Below, one piece after another: positions 54,021 to 64,000 of a DNA stretch of 64,000 nucleotides. The position numbers were made by a program, and so were the translations under genes. Origin of the DNA: Aquila chrysaetos chrysaetos (taxonomy: Eukaryota; Chordata; Aves; Accipitriformes; Accipitridae); assembly GCF_900496995.4 (NCBI RefSeq), contig NC_044012.1:186001-250000 (forward strand), written 5' to 3'. Position 1 is the stretch's first letter, and each line of letters opens with the position of its first letter. The notes beneath the pieces were generated by a model. It saw nothing but the letters and a program-made list of their open reading frames with translations. It was not told where the DNA came from and did no database searches.

Positions 54021-54567
54021 TCACAGAATGGTTGAGGTGGGAAGGAACCTCCGGAGGCCATCTGGTCCAACCCCCCGGCTCAAGCAGGGCCACCTACAGC
54101 CAGCTGCCCAGGACCATGTCCAGACTGCTTCTGAGTATCTCCAAGGTGGGAGACGCCACAACCTCTCTGGGCAACCTCTGCCAGTGCTCCGTCACCCGCA
54201 CAGTGAAAAAGTATTTCCTGATGTTCAGAGGGAACGCCCTATGTTTCAGTTTGTGCCCACCACCTCTTGTCCTGTCACTGGGCACCACTGAAAACAGCCT
54301 GGCTCCATTTTCTTTACACTCTCCCCTCAGGTATTTGTACACATTGGTAAGATCCTCCCCTCCTCCCTCAAGCCTTCTCTTCTCTAGGCTGAACAGTCCC
54401 AGCTCTTCCAGCCTTTCCTCACGAGAGATGCTCCAGTCCCTTCAGTTATCTTAGTGGCCCTTTGCTAGACGCTCTCCAGTATGTCTGTGCCTCTCTTGCA
54501 CTGAGGACCCCAGAACTGGACACAGTACTCCAGGTGTGGCCTTACCAGTGCTGAATAAAGGGGAAAG
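54021..54567 (-). mobile_element. CR1 LINE, 3' fragment, minus orientation
   Basis: Starts at TCACAGAATGGTTGAGGTGG and continues with CATCTGGTCCAACCCCCCG, the reverse complement of the avian CR1 3' end. It then runs into the CR1 ORF2 end (CCCAGAACTGGACACAGTAC). About 550 bp, 5'-truncated as usual. ORFs here on both strands belong to the repeat. Confidence 0.92.
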
Positions 54568-55079
54568 CAAATCCATACAGTACTAGAGAACTGACCTACC
54601 CTTATTGTTTACCATTCAGTCAACTCTTTCACTTGCAAAACTGAAATGCTGTTTAAGTGAAAATTAACTTGTGAGTAAAGCAGCAAACTTGTTTGCTGTT
54701 TGCTTACCTCAGTCAGCCTTTCTGTTAGTGTTTATATGGGGTATCTTAGAACAGGAACTCAGTTTCCTCTTAGTTTTTCCATGGCTGCTACTGCAAATAA
54801 GCACATAATGATAGTGTTAAGAGAAAGGATGTGCACAGCCATTTCCAGGGAGATGACATCCTTCTTTGCTTCCTTTTCATGGGCACAAACTGCGAGGGAT
54901 TTAATCCTGGAGGAGTTGTGGACTATTGAAGTCCTCAGCTCCATAATTCATGCTGCAGTAAACAAGATCCCTTTTTAGTGAGGTAGGCTTTCACCTACAG
55001 CAGAACTGCAGCAGCCCAGACCCATCTATGGGGCAAGGGTCCAAGAACAGGACAAAGCACAAAAGGTAAAGAAGGGGAC
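54568..55079. other. Intergenic stretch, nothing recognised
   Basis: Between the CR1 fragment and the ZNF821 3' end. Short ORFs on both strands show no recognisable similarity, and I see no further repeat. Confidence 0.5.
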
Positions 55080-55342
55080 TAAATAAACGTGAACATTAAT
55101 TTATTTTCCCTCTGTTCACAGGCTGTGACTGGCCCGCAGAGCAGACTGTATCCTCAGACTCTGCTCCCACCAGGGCTACTTTGGCAGACATCTCTCAGCT
55201 CTGTTCTCCTATGTTCAGGAGGAAACCAGAACCATCTGTCAGGGAGAGTCAGCCAGGGACCCACAGCAGCCTCCCGAGCGTAGAAGCCTGCTAGTGCACC
55301 TATGGCAGGTGCAGCAGAGGTGGCACAGTCCTTGGCTGCAGC
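55080..55342 (-). other. ZNF821: ZNF821 3'UTR
   Basis: Short 3'UTR from the TAA to shortly after the minus-strand AATAAA at 55105-55100. The cleavage point is inferred. Confidence 0.6.
55100..55105 (-). terminator. ZNF821: ZNF821 poly(A) signal
   Basis: AATAAA on the minus strand, 238 bp after the stop, the first canonical signal in this direction. Confidence 0.65.
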
Positions 55343-55997
55343 TTAATGCAGTGCACTGTTGCTCTGCTCCTCAAAGGTCATTTTACCCAGCAGCTGGCTC
55401 TCCAGCTCCACATTGCTCACTGGCAGCTGGAAAAAGTTCATTTCAGCTGCCAAAGCGGCCATGGCAGAGGGGTCCTGGCCAAACTGTGCCCGGAGCATCA
55501 TGTCCATTTTCTCCAGGCGCCTCTTGAGCCTCTTGGCCTCGCGCTCCCGGATGAGCCGGGCCTGTCGTTTCTCTGGGGTCTCGTTTGCGCGTTTCAGTCG
55601 CATGGCTTCCCGGTCTCTCTGCAGCCGCCGTGCCCGCTGCTCATCTGTCTCTTGCATGCGCTGCAGGCGCTTAGCTTCTCGATCCCGCATACGCCTCACT
55701 TCCCGTTCTTCAGGTGTCTCATTGTCCCGCCGGCTCTTCTTGGCCGTGCGCTCCCGCTCCAGACGCTGCAGCCGCACTTCCAAGGGCTCGTTCTGCCGAC
55801 GAAGTGCCCACTTTCGCATGCCAGGTGTCTGTGCCTCCAGCAGCTTACGATAAGCAGCACAGTTGTTGCACACTAGGAGGATGCCTGCAGGATACACAGG
55901 GGTGTGAAAGGCAATGTCTTTCCCCTCAACACTGGAGGGGCCCTCGCTCTGTGGTGCCGGCAGGCGATCTGCACTGAGCACCTCTGGCAGCTTCTCA
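55343..55997 (-). CDS. ZNF821: ZNF821 last coding exon (STPR domain, stop)
   Basis: Acceptor TTTCCAG at 55998; first base completes a split Ser codon (AG|T), then EKLPEVLSADRLPAPQSEGP. The stop TAA is at 55345-55343. The STPR block contains four 23-aa units starting NEPLEVRLQRLER, NETPEEREVRRM, QETDEQRARRLQ and NETPEKRQARLI. The last three show ExREAxRLxR near their ends. Confidence 0.96.
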
Positions 55998-58900
55998 CTG
56001 GAAAGCAGAAAGAGCAGAGAGTCAGAGACTTGGTGCTGACAGAAGAGTCCCCATCTCAGACTGCCCAGGGGGCTGCAGTGAACAGTGCCCCTACTACAGC
56101 CCACGACAGAGGCCTCTGCTAAACCATCCCTGCCCACAGACACATGTGAGTCACTAAAATGAAGCAACATCGTATCCAGGGGTAGGAAGCAGGTTAGCCC
56201 AGAGCAGTATCTGGGTTGCAAGAGTGCAAGAGCAGGAATTAGCCAGCAAGCTGCTCCTCCCCATCATCTCCGGATTTCTCCTTTCAGCCCTACTCTACTG
56301 GTCAGTGGATAATCTTCCACCAGGCAGGACACAAACAAGGAACATTTTGGTTTCTGCCTGTAGTCCTGCTCTGGAAATGATGAACCTATCTGGGCAGTAC
56401 AGACCTACTCTGACGGATTGCTGGGCAAGGGAAGCAGCTGACTGTTGTCCAGTGACTGGAGACCCCAGTGCTTTCTGCACAGTTCTAGTTCTTCACATTG
56501 CTAAGGAACACCCTTTTATCAGCACAGCCCGTGGAGGTCTTAGCAGGTGATGCAGAGCTGCAGGCAGGAAGGGATCAAGGGAATCTCACTCACTGAGGGT
56601 GTTCACAACTCTTCTACAGGCCTTAGTGGGTCCAGAGCTGTGACTTCTGTGTCATTTAGGGCAACCCACCTAAACTTTAACGTGGGTACCCTAGCCCACT
56701 CACCAGCCAGGGTGACCCTGACCTGTTGAATGTGGCGTGGCTGGTGAAGCGTGCTCCACACACTGCACAGTTTGACAGCTGGTCCTCTGAGTGGATCAGG
56801 AGATGTCGCCCCAGGGATCCTGGTGAGCTGAGGGCTCTGCCGCATACAGGACACATGTAGCTCTTGGCACTCACCACAGCTGCAGTGTGCTGCAAAACAG
56901 CCACTAGGTTGTTAGTTACAAATTGCCCAGCTTCCTGCCCAGTCTGAGGCAAGCTCAACAGATATGGCAAACCATTCAGTTCAGCCTCTTGGAATGGGAA
57001 CACTTTACCACTAAACCTCTGTCTAACAGCTCCTAGACCAAGCTCAAGACATTTGGGGTATCAGAGGTCAAACAGCAAGGAGGAAACCTTTCTACAGAGA
57101 AACAATTAAGGCCAAAACACTTGGATCCTAAGACCTGACCCTTGTTTTCAGAAACGCATCTGAGGAGCTGCTGTTGATGGACAAAGCATGACTGGACTAA
57201 CAGTAGGCAGGATGCTGGTGAGGAAGCGCTTAGATGGAGACAGTCAGCTGGTGCAGGTAAGTGGCCAGTTCAGTTCTGTTTCATTCCTTCTTTTACAGAT
57301 TTTGATGTGCTGTGAAGAGAGCACTGACAACAAAACCTGTGAGATACCAGCACAGATTTCCTGCAATACTGGAATCATTTCAGAGGAAGAACAGCTGTTT
57401 TCATGGGTACGAACTGTGATAAAGGTACAAAATAAAGAACTGAGTGATTAGGAGGAAGGTTTCTTATCTCACTGAATGATGTAAAAATTGCTTCCATGTT
57501 TAATCTGAAGGAACTGCCTGGTCTCAGCCTGCAACTGCTTGCAGACACTGCCTTGGGAGACAGTTGTGTTTTCCAGATCTGCAGACCAGTGCCTTGCTGA
57601 TTCTTTCCCCAGGACACCCTCTGGACACAGTTTACTGCTGTAAACTTCAGTCACATCCTAGCTAGAAGCTCAGCTCTGTGACTGCAAAGACAGAACAAAG
57701 CCACCCTGTGCTTTGGGTTGTTTCTGGATTTGGGGCTTAAGGCCAGAGATATGCCACAGTTTGGAACCATCCTGTACCTGGTATACGTGAGCAATGAGCT
57801 GCTCTCTGCTTCCACACTCCAGCTGGCAGAGGGGGCACCGTGACAGTCCCAGCATAGGGTCAGCATTCAAACTCTCAGGCACCTACAGGGAGGAAAAGCC
57901 ACTTTGGTGTAAGGCACACAGATCCCCCCCCACAACAGCCACCCCACCCTCACTTAGTATCTAGTCAACACTGCAGGCGGGTCTTGACCAGATCAAGTGC
58001 TGTGTGCCTAGTCCCGCTGGGGCTGGTTTGTGTTCTTGCAGTCTGAAACTTCCTTTATGTAGCCTCTGAGCAAAACTCCTGCTGCTCCAGGGAGAACAGG
58101 CAGAGGCCTCATGGCCTCCACTTGCACCCAGGCTCTTGCCAGCACAGTGGTGCTGGTAGGCAAGGCCTGCTCTGTAGCAGAAGGGAAGGGGAAGTTGGTC
58201 AGAGAAAAGCACCAGAACTGAAGGAAGGGGGCACAATCTGCACAATCATCTCGGCCAGCCAGGAGAATGGCAGTTTGTGCCTGCTATCTCCTGTTCCTGG
58301 CAGCCCGAGAGCTCCTCATACCCTTTCCTCCTGCCAGGAGATGTTGTTTGGAGGAGGTGGGAGGGAGAAAAAGATAAGAAACCATGAAAGGGAGAGGAGA
58401 TGTTTAGACAGTACCCTTCTCTCTCCCTGGGAGGCTAAGATGAATGCAGAGCCAGTACAGACTTGCCTCATTTTCTCTCATCAGTGGGGTTCCAGCCACA
58501 GGTTGTTCTGCATTCTCTAATTCTTTCTTCACTTTCACCATTGAGCCATCCTCCTCAGATGTATGGGAAGAAACTTCATCCTGTGTGGTTTCCTCGTCAT
58601 CGCTGCCACCTGGAACATGCAGAACAGTTATTCCAAGTGTCAGGATCCTCAGGGCACTCATAGGGCTTAATTGTCCTGACCAGCATCACCTGGGGCCTCT
58701 ACCCACCCCCTCCAACAAGGGGCTCCATTTAAACTCAGGCTAGGGCACTTCAATCCCTGAGGTGCTCTGTAGAGTTCCTGGATCTGGCCTCTCACCCTGC
58801 CTTGCTTGACAGTCACTGGAGCATCAGCTGGATCTGCTGCTGCTACCACCCTGCTGTGGTAAATTGGGACTGCGTTCTGGTGGTGAGGCTGTTGCCCAAT

Positions 58901-59295
58901 ATGTTGTAGTGGTCCTTGGCTCCTGGCTTGCCTTCCCTTAGGGAGCAACCTGGCTCTTGCTATCTGCTTACAAAGCCGTGCACAGGAGCCAAGGGCTAGC
59001 CCAGAGAAGGAGATGGAGAAGATGGTCCTCAGAGGACCCCCACAAGCTGTGCAGGACCTAGCCTCACCCCTTGTCAGAGTCTCCCCACTCCACTACCTTG
59101 CCATTATTGGAAGGGGCAGAACTCACTGCTGCTGGAGTCGGGGTCTTGCAGTGGATGAATGGCTGGCCTTTGGTCCCCAAGAGCTCCAGGAAAGTTGTTT
59201 TTCATCATGGCTTGGCGGGCTTGCTCCTCCAGCCCTGCAAAGACTTGCTCCCCTGGCAGCCACAAGGACAAAGAGTCAGATTGGTGCTGTTCCAT
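55343..59295 (-). CDS. ZNF821: Zinc finger protein 821, spliced, N-terminal exon not found
   Basis: Nuclear C2H2 zinc-finger protein with a C-terminal STPR domain that binds double-stranded DNA; its physiological role is poorly known. Five minus-strand exons join in phase. Order: acidic N-terminal part (VFAGLEEQARQAMMKNNFPG, Ser-rich, DDEETTQDEVSSHTSEEDG); finger 1 CPLCQLECGSREQLIAHVYQ-H across an exon junction; finger 2 CPVCGRALSSPGSLGRHLLIH; a degenerate third finger (CAVCGARFTSHATF); then four 23-residue STPR repeats rich in Arg/Glu; C-terminus MNFFQLPVSNVELESQLLGK to ALH. The human protein is 412 aa. The exon for human MSRRKQTNPNKVHW is not in the window. The upper limit 59295 is an in-frame ATG (context GCAATGG) and is provisional. 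The gene converges with ATXN1L as in mammals. Confidence 0.93.
56723..56889 (-). CDS. ZNF821: ZNF821 exon with finger 2 and degenerate finger 3
   Basis: Codes HTAAVVSAKSYMCPVCGRAL through ATFN plus AG of Ser. Acceptor GTTTTGCAG, donor GTCAGG. The first His completes finger 1, split by the intron. Finger 3 keeps the CAVC pair but has lost the canonical His spacing. Confidence 0.95.
57778..57882 (-). CDS. ZNF821: ZNF821 exon with most of zinc finger 1
   Basis: 105 bp, 35 codons in phase 0: VPESLNADPMLGLSRCPLCQ through AHVYQ. Acceptor CCCTGTAG, donor GTACAGG. The first residues differ from human (TGNLNSDPLLEL). Confidence 0.95.
58467..58609 (-). CDS. ZNF821: ZNF821 acidic exon, ends at a GC donor
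   Basis: 143 bp coding GSDDEETTQDEVSSHTSEED through LMRENE. The 5' acceptor is CATGTTCCAG. The 3' end falls at GAG|GCAAGT (58466-58461), a GC donor; no GT site keeps both frame and length similar to human. Confidence 0.9.
59127..59252 (-). CDS. ZNF821: ZNF821 N-terminal exon, 5' boundary uncertain
   Basis: Codes VFAGLEEQARQAMMKNNFPG through DPDSSS plus one base, donor GTGAGT at 59126-59121. The acceptor could be GCTGCCAG (exon end 59252) or GGGAG (59247). Alternatively the exon extends up to an in-frame ATG at 59295 (MEQHQSDSLSLWLPGEQVFA). Confidence 0.85.
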
Positions 59296-59299
59296 TGCT

Positions 59300-62004
59300 T
59301 TTACCACCAAGGTTTGCCAAAAACCCAACAGGTGTAGGGCTGCTCACCTGTACTGTGCAGAACCTCTGAAGTCACCTCTCAGAAAGCATTTAAGTAACCT
59401 CTCTGCTTGCCTACCCTGCAACACTAGCCTCTTGTACCTGATGATGTGAGTCCAGTCCCTGTGTGTAACAGTCTTGCTAGTGGAAATGTCCAGCATCAGG
59501 GTGCTCTCTGCACACTCTTTATATGCCACTCCAGCCACAAAAAAACCTGGGAGTTCCCAAATATCTGCCATATGTAGCCAGGTGGCTTTTTCTGTTACCA
59601 AGCTATCTGCCAATAGAGCTATAGCACTGCTCTAGACAGGGGGGAAGCCATTTGGGGATTATAGCAGGATCCCACATCAGGCATAGTGCTATATCACTCT
59701 TCTAAATCATCAAGTCCTATTCCCTATGCCTATAACAGGCAACCTGCACAGAAATAGTATCTCCCCAAGTGCCTGGGACCTCATCTGTTCTCCACAGTAA
59801 TACTAAAACCAGGGGTTGTCCTTGGCATGCTCTGTCACCACCTTCTGTCCCAGGAGGACTGAGGACAAGCTGCCCTTCAAGAAGGTGTTTGTGCTTGGAG
59901 CTGGTGTTTTCCTGCTTACGTGATGTGTACGTTGCTTCACTACCTTGCCTTGCCCAGGCGTGGCTCTGGCTAAAATAAATCTCAGTGACACTTCATATGC
60001 TCAAAACAGACAACTAAGGGAATGAACCCAGAAAGATGAGATGCTTGTTTAGGATAGCTTGCAGTCTGTTTTGTTGAAAGACAATGATCACTAGTACTGC
60101 AACTCAATAGGAGATGGCAAACACATTGAAAGAAAGCAATTATTTATGCTTCTCTGAAAGACACCACCTTACAGCAGTCCCTGCTAAGGAGAACTTTTGG
60201 TTCCAAAGAATAACAATAAAAGGCAACCATTAACTTTCATATTAAATCAAAGAAATGACTTTGTTCCAGGTGTAGCTGTGATTTACCTCTCAGTAGATTA
60301 GCTGGGAGTGCTTGGGACAAGGTGCTGAAGTTCCCAGCGGGCTAGCTTTTGGCTTAAATTTATCAACTGCTTTGTGAGTTCTCAAGAACCACTCAAAGCC
60401 TAAATGCTAAAATGCTAAGGAAGACGCAGTGCATTTTTCACATAAAACAAAAGTCAAAACATAGCTTTCAGAAGAAAATTGTACTTTTTAGTATAGGGCT
60501 GCAACTGGCATCAGTATAACCAGGGAATTGAACTCCTGACCCATTGAGAGACCACCAGTCCTCCTACAAGGACAGGTATATTCCCACATGCTAAACTGTT
60601 TCAGCCAGCTCTGCCCCATACTCATACTCACACTGCCTTTGTGGTGCTTACCTCGCAATTTCCGGCAGTGCTTTAAAAAGCAGTAATTTATGGAAGATTT
60701 CAAAGACCTTCAGAAGTTTCACGGAGACTGGGAGAAGAGTTTTAGTTCCCACATCCCCATGGAGGTTTCCAAAAGCATTTGAAGGCATTTATCATTCTGT
60801 TTCAGAAATGTGAGAAGTTTCTGTAGAGAAGACTTGAGAACGCAATCCATGCAGGCTGAAGAGAGGTTCTGAGGAGCACCCTAAGTCTATTTCTCACTGA
60901 AAGGAGCAAGTATCATCATGACTGCTGTGACACACGTACCCCCATCAGAAGCCATTCCAGCACTGAATGGTCTTCATAATCTGGAGTGCTGCTTTTATGT
61001 CTGGACCACAACCTCACATTGGTGGGACTGAGATACAGACTGTATGAACAGCAGACGCTACAGAATTACAGTGCCTCTCCGAGAAGCAGATATCCCCAAA
61101 CCACCAGGATAAAAGCCCAGAGACTAAAAAAGGATTGCAAGACAAAGTATGGTGAAATGAGGAAGCCTGCAGAACACAGGACAGATGTAAAACTATGGTG
61201 GGAGATGTGCTACCTCTGACAGAGTTACAAAACAGAATTCCCAACTGCTAGTGGAAGCAGTTACGTGTTTGATTTCTTCCCCCTTTCCCCTTCCAGATGG
61301 CTTATGTTTCCACTGAGCGGCAGCCTGGAATCTAATGGCAGGTAGGTTCCTGCTCAGATATACAGACTATGCAGACAGTCTGTAGGACTTTAAAAGCTGC
61401 GATCTTTGTATGAGGTGACTGAGGAGGGAACTCCTATCAGTAACACTAGCATCAATCACAACTAAGAGAGCGAGCATGTCTGCCAGTGGCCTTTCTGTAC
61501 AACATACCCATAACCAAGTTAGCATTGATTCAGCGCAGTGCAGAGAACTATCAGCTTACAGCCAGAAATGCAAACTGTTAACCAAACCAGTGCTGTTAGC
61601 AGATGACATCTTGTGCATTCTCCACTAGCCTGTATCTACAAAGGCATCATGGGATTGGGAAAGAAACTTTTAAAAAACACCATCTTTAGCTTATACTGAA
61701 TTTCTTATGTATTAAACTAATATTGTCTCAAAAAGAACTTAGGGAAGAGTGTCCTGTTCATCTACTGATGGACCAAGTCCTACTTTGATGAAGCTTTAGA
61801 GCTTTAATGTTTGATAGGTACAGGATTATACTTTTATTGTTTCTGCACACACATGCTCACATACAGACACTTACACCCCCTCCTCCACCCCACTTTGAAT
61901 ACACTTCCATTCATTTGGAAAGGGAGTGAGAAAGGCAACAGCTTTAGGATCACTGCTATCAGTAAAGGACGTTATGCTCATAGTGAATTCACAGACTCTT
62001 CTCC
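59300..62004. other. Probable ZNF821 5' intron or intergenic DNA, no confident gene
   Basis: No exon matching the ZNF821 N-terminus is present. Weak signals: a minus-strand open frame 59344-59613 with first ATG coding MADIWELPGFFVAGVAYKEC, and a good minus-strand donor GAG|GTAAGC at 60651-60646. No repeats are recognised. Confidence 0.4.
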
Positions 62005-62342
62005 AGAAGTTTCTTTATTAAATACAAAAAGGGCTGCAGGCTGACCACAACACCAAAACAAGTTACTGTACTTGTTTTACAAACAGCTAGAGGTGTAGGA
62101 CAGTGAAAGATCATACAAATGCCTCTGCTTTGCATTCCAGTTCTCCTCTCCATTATCTTGTAAATGAGTGGGATGTCAGGTGAGCAGCCATGGAGGTAGG
62201 GGGCAGCCCTGCAGTACTGTGCAACAGGGACAGTAACGACTGCTAGGATCTGGTGGTGTATCAACTTGGTAGCCAGAAATTATTTTTTTCCTGAGCCCTT
62301 CCCTTCTTGAACTGTATGAATGCAGGATAACTCTCAGGTGTT
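62005..62342 (-). CDS. Candidate terminal exon and 3'UTR of the same unidentified gene
   Basis: Acceptor GTTTATTTTCCAG at 62343-62344. In the phase left by the 62536-62621 exon the frame reads EHLRVILHSYSSRREGLRKK to a TGA near 62,176. In another phase it reads TPESYPAFIQFKKGRAQEKN to an earlier stop. A minus-strand AATAAA at about 62,010-62,018 would end the transcript. Family unknown. Confidence 0.25.
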
Positions 62343-62535
62343 CTGGAAAATAAACACACAAACAAACAACCCCCACCCCAAAATCCACAAAACAAAATCA
62401 AAAGAAACTGCATCATTCCCCTGTCTTCCTTCCTAAACAGAAAGGTCTCTCAGAGATGAGCCACTTTATTCCCTCCTTGTACATCAATTTAAAGTCCCTG
62501 TTCGTGTAGGTCTTCTCTGTGTTCCTTTCCTGGAC

Positions 62536-62621
62536 CTGAAATTTGCAAGTCTTTCCACCACTGTGGATCTAGTCCACCTGCCCCATCGCTATTCTGGTTG
62601 TCCACATTGCTGTAGTGGTTA
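62536..62621 (-). CDS. Candidate penultimate exon of an unidentified minus-strand gene
   Basis: Acceptor GTTTTTCATTTCAG precedes an open frame coding NHYSNVDNQNSDGAGGLDPQ and WWKDLQIS. A possible donor follows (TTTCAG|GTCCAGG). Without splicing, the frame continues to a TAA at 62491-62489, with a minus-strand AATAAA at 62470-62465. The peptide does not look like shadow ORFs elsewhere, but I do not recognise it. Confidence 0.3.
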
Positions 62622-64000
62622 CTGAAATGAAAAACAACACAATTGAAAGAGTTAATAACGGCAGCCCACAGAGCCTTTAAGAACCAAGGATTTTGATGCA
62701 AGTAACATTTCTGCTCAGTTTTGAATGCTGGGTGCTATTTCTTGCAAGATACTTTCTCTTCAAACTGGGAATGTTATAGACAGCAGAATTCAGGGAAAAC
62801 TGAAGAGCACAGAATATGTGTGTGTGTCAGAGGGAGAGGGAAGGAAATAGAGGATTAATGGGGTATTGGGACCATGATAAATAGAGCTAGGAAGTGGGAA
62901 TTCATTTGACTAACAAAAGCTGTTCTCAAGAGTTCTAAAATAAGCATCACTTGCAAAGGGTACAAGCAATAGAAAGAAAAGCAGCTCATGGGACAGCATG
63001 GAGAGAAAATAAAAGTGCATGCTAACACCTGCAGCAAATTTTTGGCAAGCACAAGAACAGCGAGTAGCTCATAACTGATGGAGGGACAGTGCAGCAATGG
63101 ATGGGCTTGAATACAAGATCAGATGCTTAGAGACATTTTATACTTTAGACTCTGGGAGAAAATGAAGACCAAATTGAACGAATTAAAATATCTCCACAGG
63201 AACAATGTAACTGCATTGTATTTTTCAGTTGAATGTGGAATGGGCAATGCAATAAGTATATTCCAATATTACAGTTTTATTTGTTACCACTTTGTCAGGT
63301 GTGTTTTCCATGCACCATGGGGCAAAACAAAATTAAATTATTAAGAGCCAATTATGTGCTGCAGCCATGCCAAATAGAAAATAACTACAATTAAAACTGT
63401 AGAAGGACTGGCCATCATGCACAATGAGACAATTTTTATCATTGTTTCTGTATCATTTTGAATTTCCTTACACATCAACTTTCATTTAAAACTGTTTTGA
63501 CTTGTAACGACACAACTTCCCAGCCGGTCACTCTGCGTGCCAAACAAAGTGATTCTGTGCTAAGTGAGGACAGCAAACCATGTTGTTGTGACAGCAAGGT
63601 TAAATGGGGGCCATGCCAAGCCTGGAAAGTAACCCTGGAAAGAGGTAGCACCAAGCAAGCCAGGGAGAGGAGATCTGCAGCTGTAACTTGCCCTAGTGAA
63701 TCCAAGAAAGAAGATAACATGGAGTGGCCATGCAAGGAAGAAGTAGGCACCGTCCTCCCACAAATTTGTCCAGTAAGATATTCACAGTGGTATTTATGCA
63801 AATCCAAAAAGCACCTCCCCAGCCCCGTAGCCTGCCAAATCAGACCCCAGCTGCAGACAACTGCGTAGAAAGCTGCATACCTGCTGTCCCTTTTATTCCT
63901 CTCCTCCCAACCACTTCAGTCCCTGTGAAGAAGTCTCAGTAACGTGTCTGCTATGTCTCAGCCTGACTCCTCATTCTGCTGGCTCACCCAGTTCTTGGAG
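62622..64000. other. No recognised gene; one 136-codon ORF
   Basis: Mostly unremarkable sequence. A plus-strand ORF at 63458-63868 (MNFLTHQLSFKTVLTCNDTT...) is the longest here but has no recognised domain, and the opposite strand is also open for 110 codons. The ZNF821 first exon and IST1, the next gene in mammals, are expected beyond 64,000. Confidence 0.4.

Noticed and set aside
55346..55876. 176- and 164-codon plus-strand ORFs
   Set aside because: Shadows of the conserved minus-strand ZNF821 STPR exon.
60520..60560. tRNA B-box-like text (reverse complement of AGGGAATTGAACTC)
   Set aside because: No matching A box or cloverleaf nearby; not a tRNA, and too short to call a SINE.

Overview
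The window is vertebrate nuclear DNA, almost certainly from a bird of the Neoaves type. The evidence is spliced exons with vertebrate splice signals, young CR1 LINE 3' ends, two solo LTRs of families I recognise as common in neoavian genomes, and a gene order (AP1G1, ATXN1L, ZNF821) that matches human 16q22 and the corresponding avian chromosome. The exact species cannot be read from the sequence. No prokaryotic features, CRISPR arrays or intact mobile elements are present.

Layout. (1) Positions 1 to about 43,790, minus strand: AP1G1, the gamma-1 subunit of the clathrin adaptor AP-1. Seventeen coding exons are visible, giving 616 codons in one unbroken frame from the initiator Met through the trunk into the start of the hinge. 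The rest of the hinge and the ear lie beyond position 1. A noncoding first exon sits about 15 kb upstream in a CpG island. The introns hold two plus-strand solo LTRs, a young and an ancient CR1, a MIR relic and several long homopolymers. (2) About 43,000-46,100: a GC-rich CpG island with the head-to-head AP1G1 and ATXN1L promoters, including a YY1-type element, a CRE-like site and a 21-bp tandem duplication carrying ETS-type sites. (3) 45,782-47,860, plus strand: the intronless ATXN1L coding sequence (692 aa, AXH domain), then a 3'UTR of about 4.4 kb. (4) 52.3-55.1 kb: intergenic DNA between convergent genes, with one CR1 fragment. (5) 55.1 to at least 59.3 kb, minus strand: ZNF821, with two C2H2 zinc fingers and a C-terminal STPR repeat domain. 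Five coding exons are seen; the exon matching the human N-terminus is not found. One ZNF821 intron appears to be GC-AG. (6) 59.3-64 kb: mostly no confident gene. One place near 62.0-62.6 kb looks like the 3' end of an unidentified minus-strand gene.

The genes work separately: AP-1 sorting at the trans-Golgi network and endosomes (AP1G1), transcriptional repression with Capicua (ATXN1L), and a DNA-binding zinc-finger/STPR protein (ZNF821). What they share here is synteny and, for AP1G1 and ATXN1L, a CpG-island promoter region. The less expected observations are a 165-codon overlapping ORF at the ATXN1L start, a 32-codon ORF with a strong Kozak context in the CpG island, the GC-AG intron, a possible 42-nt intron, and the unidentified 3' exons near 62 kb. 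I see no wholly new multi-gene system.
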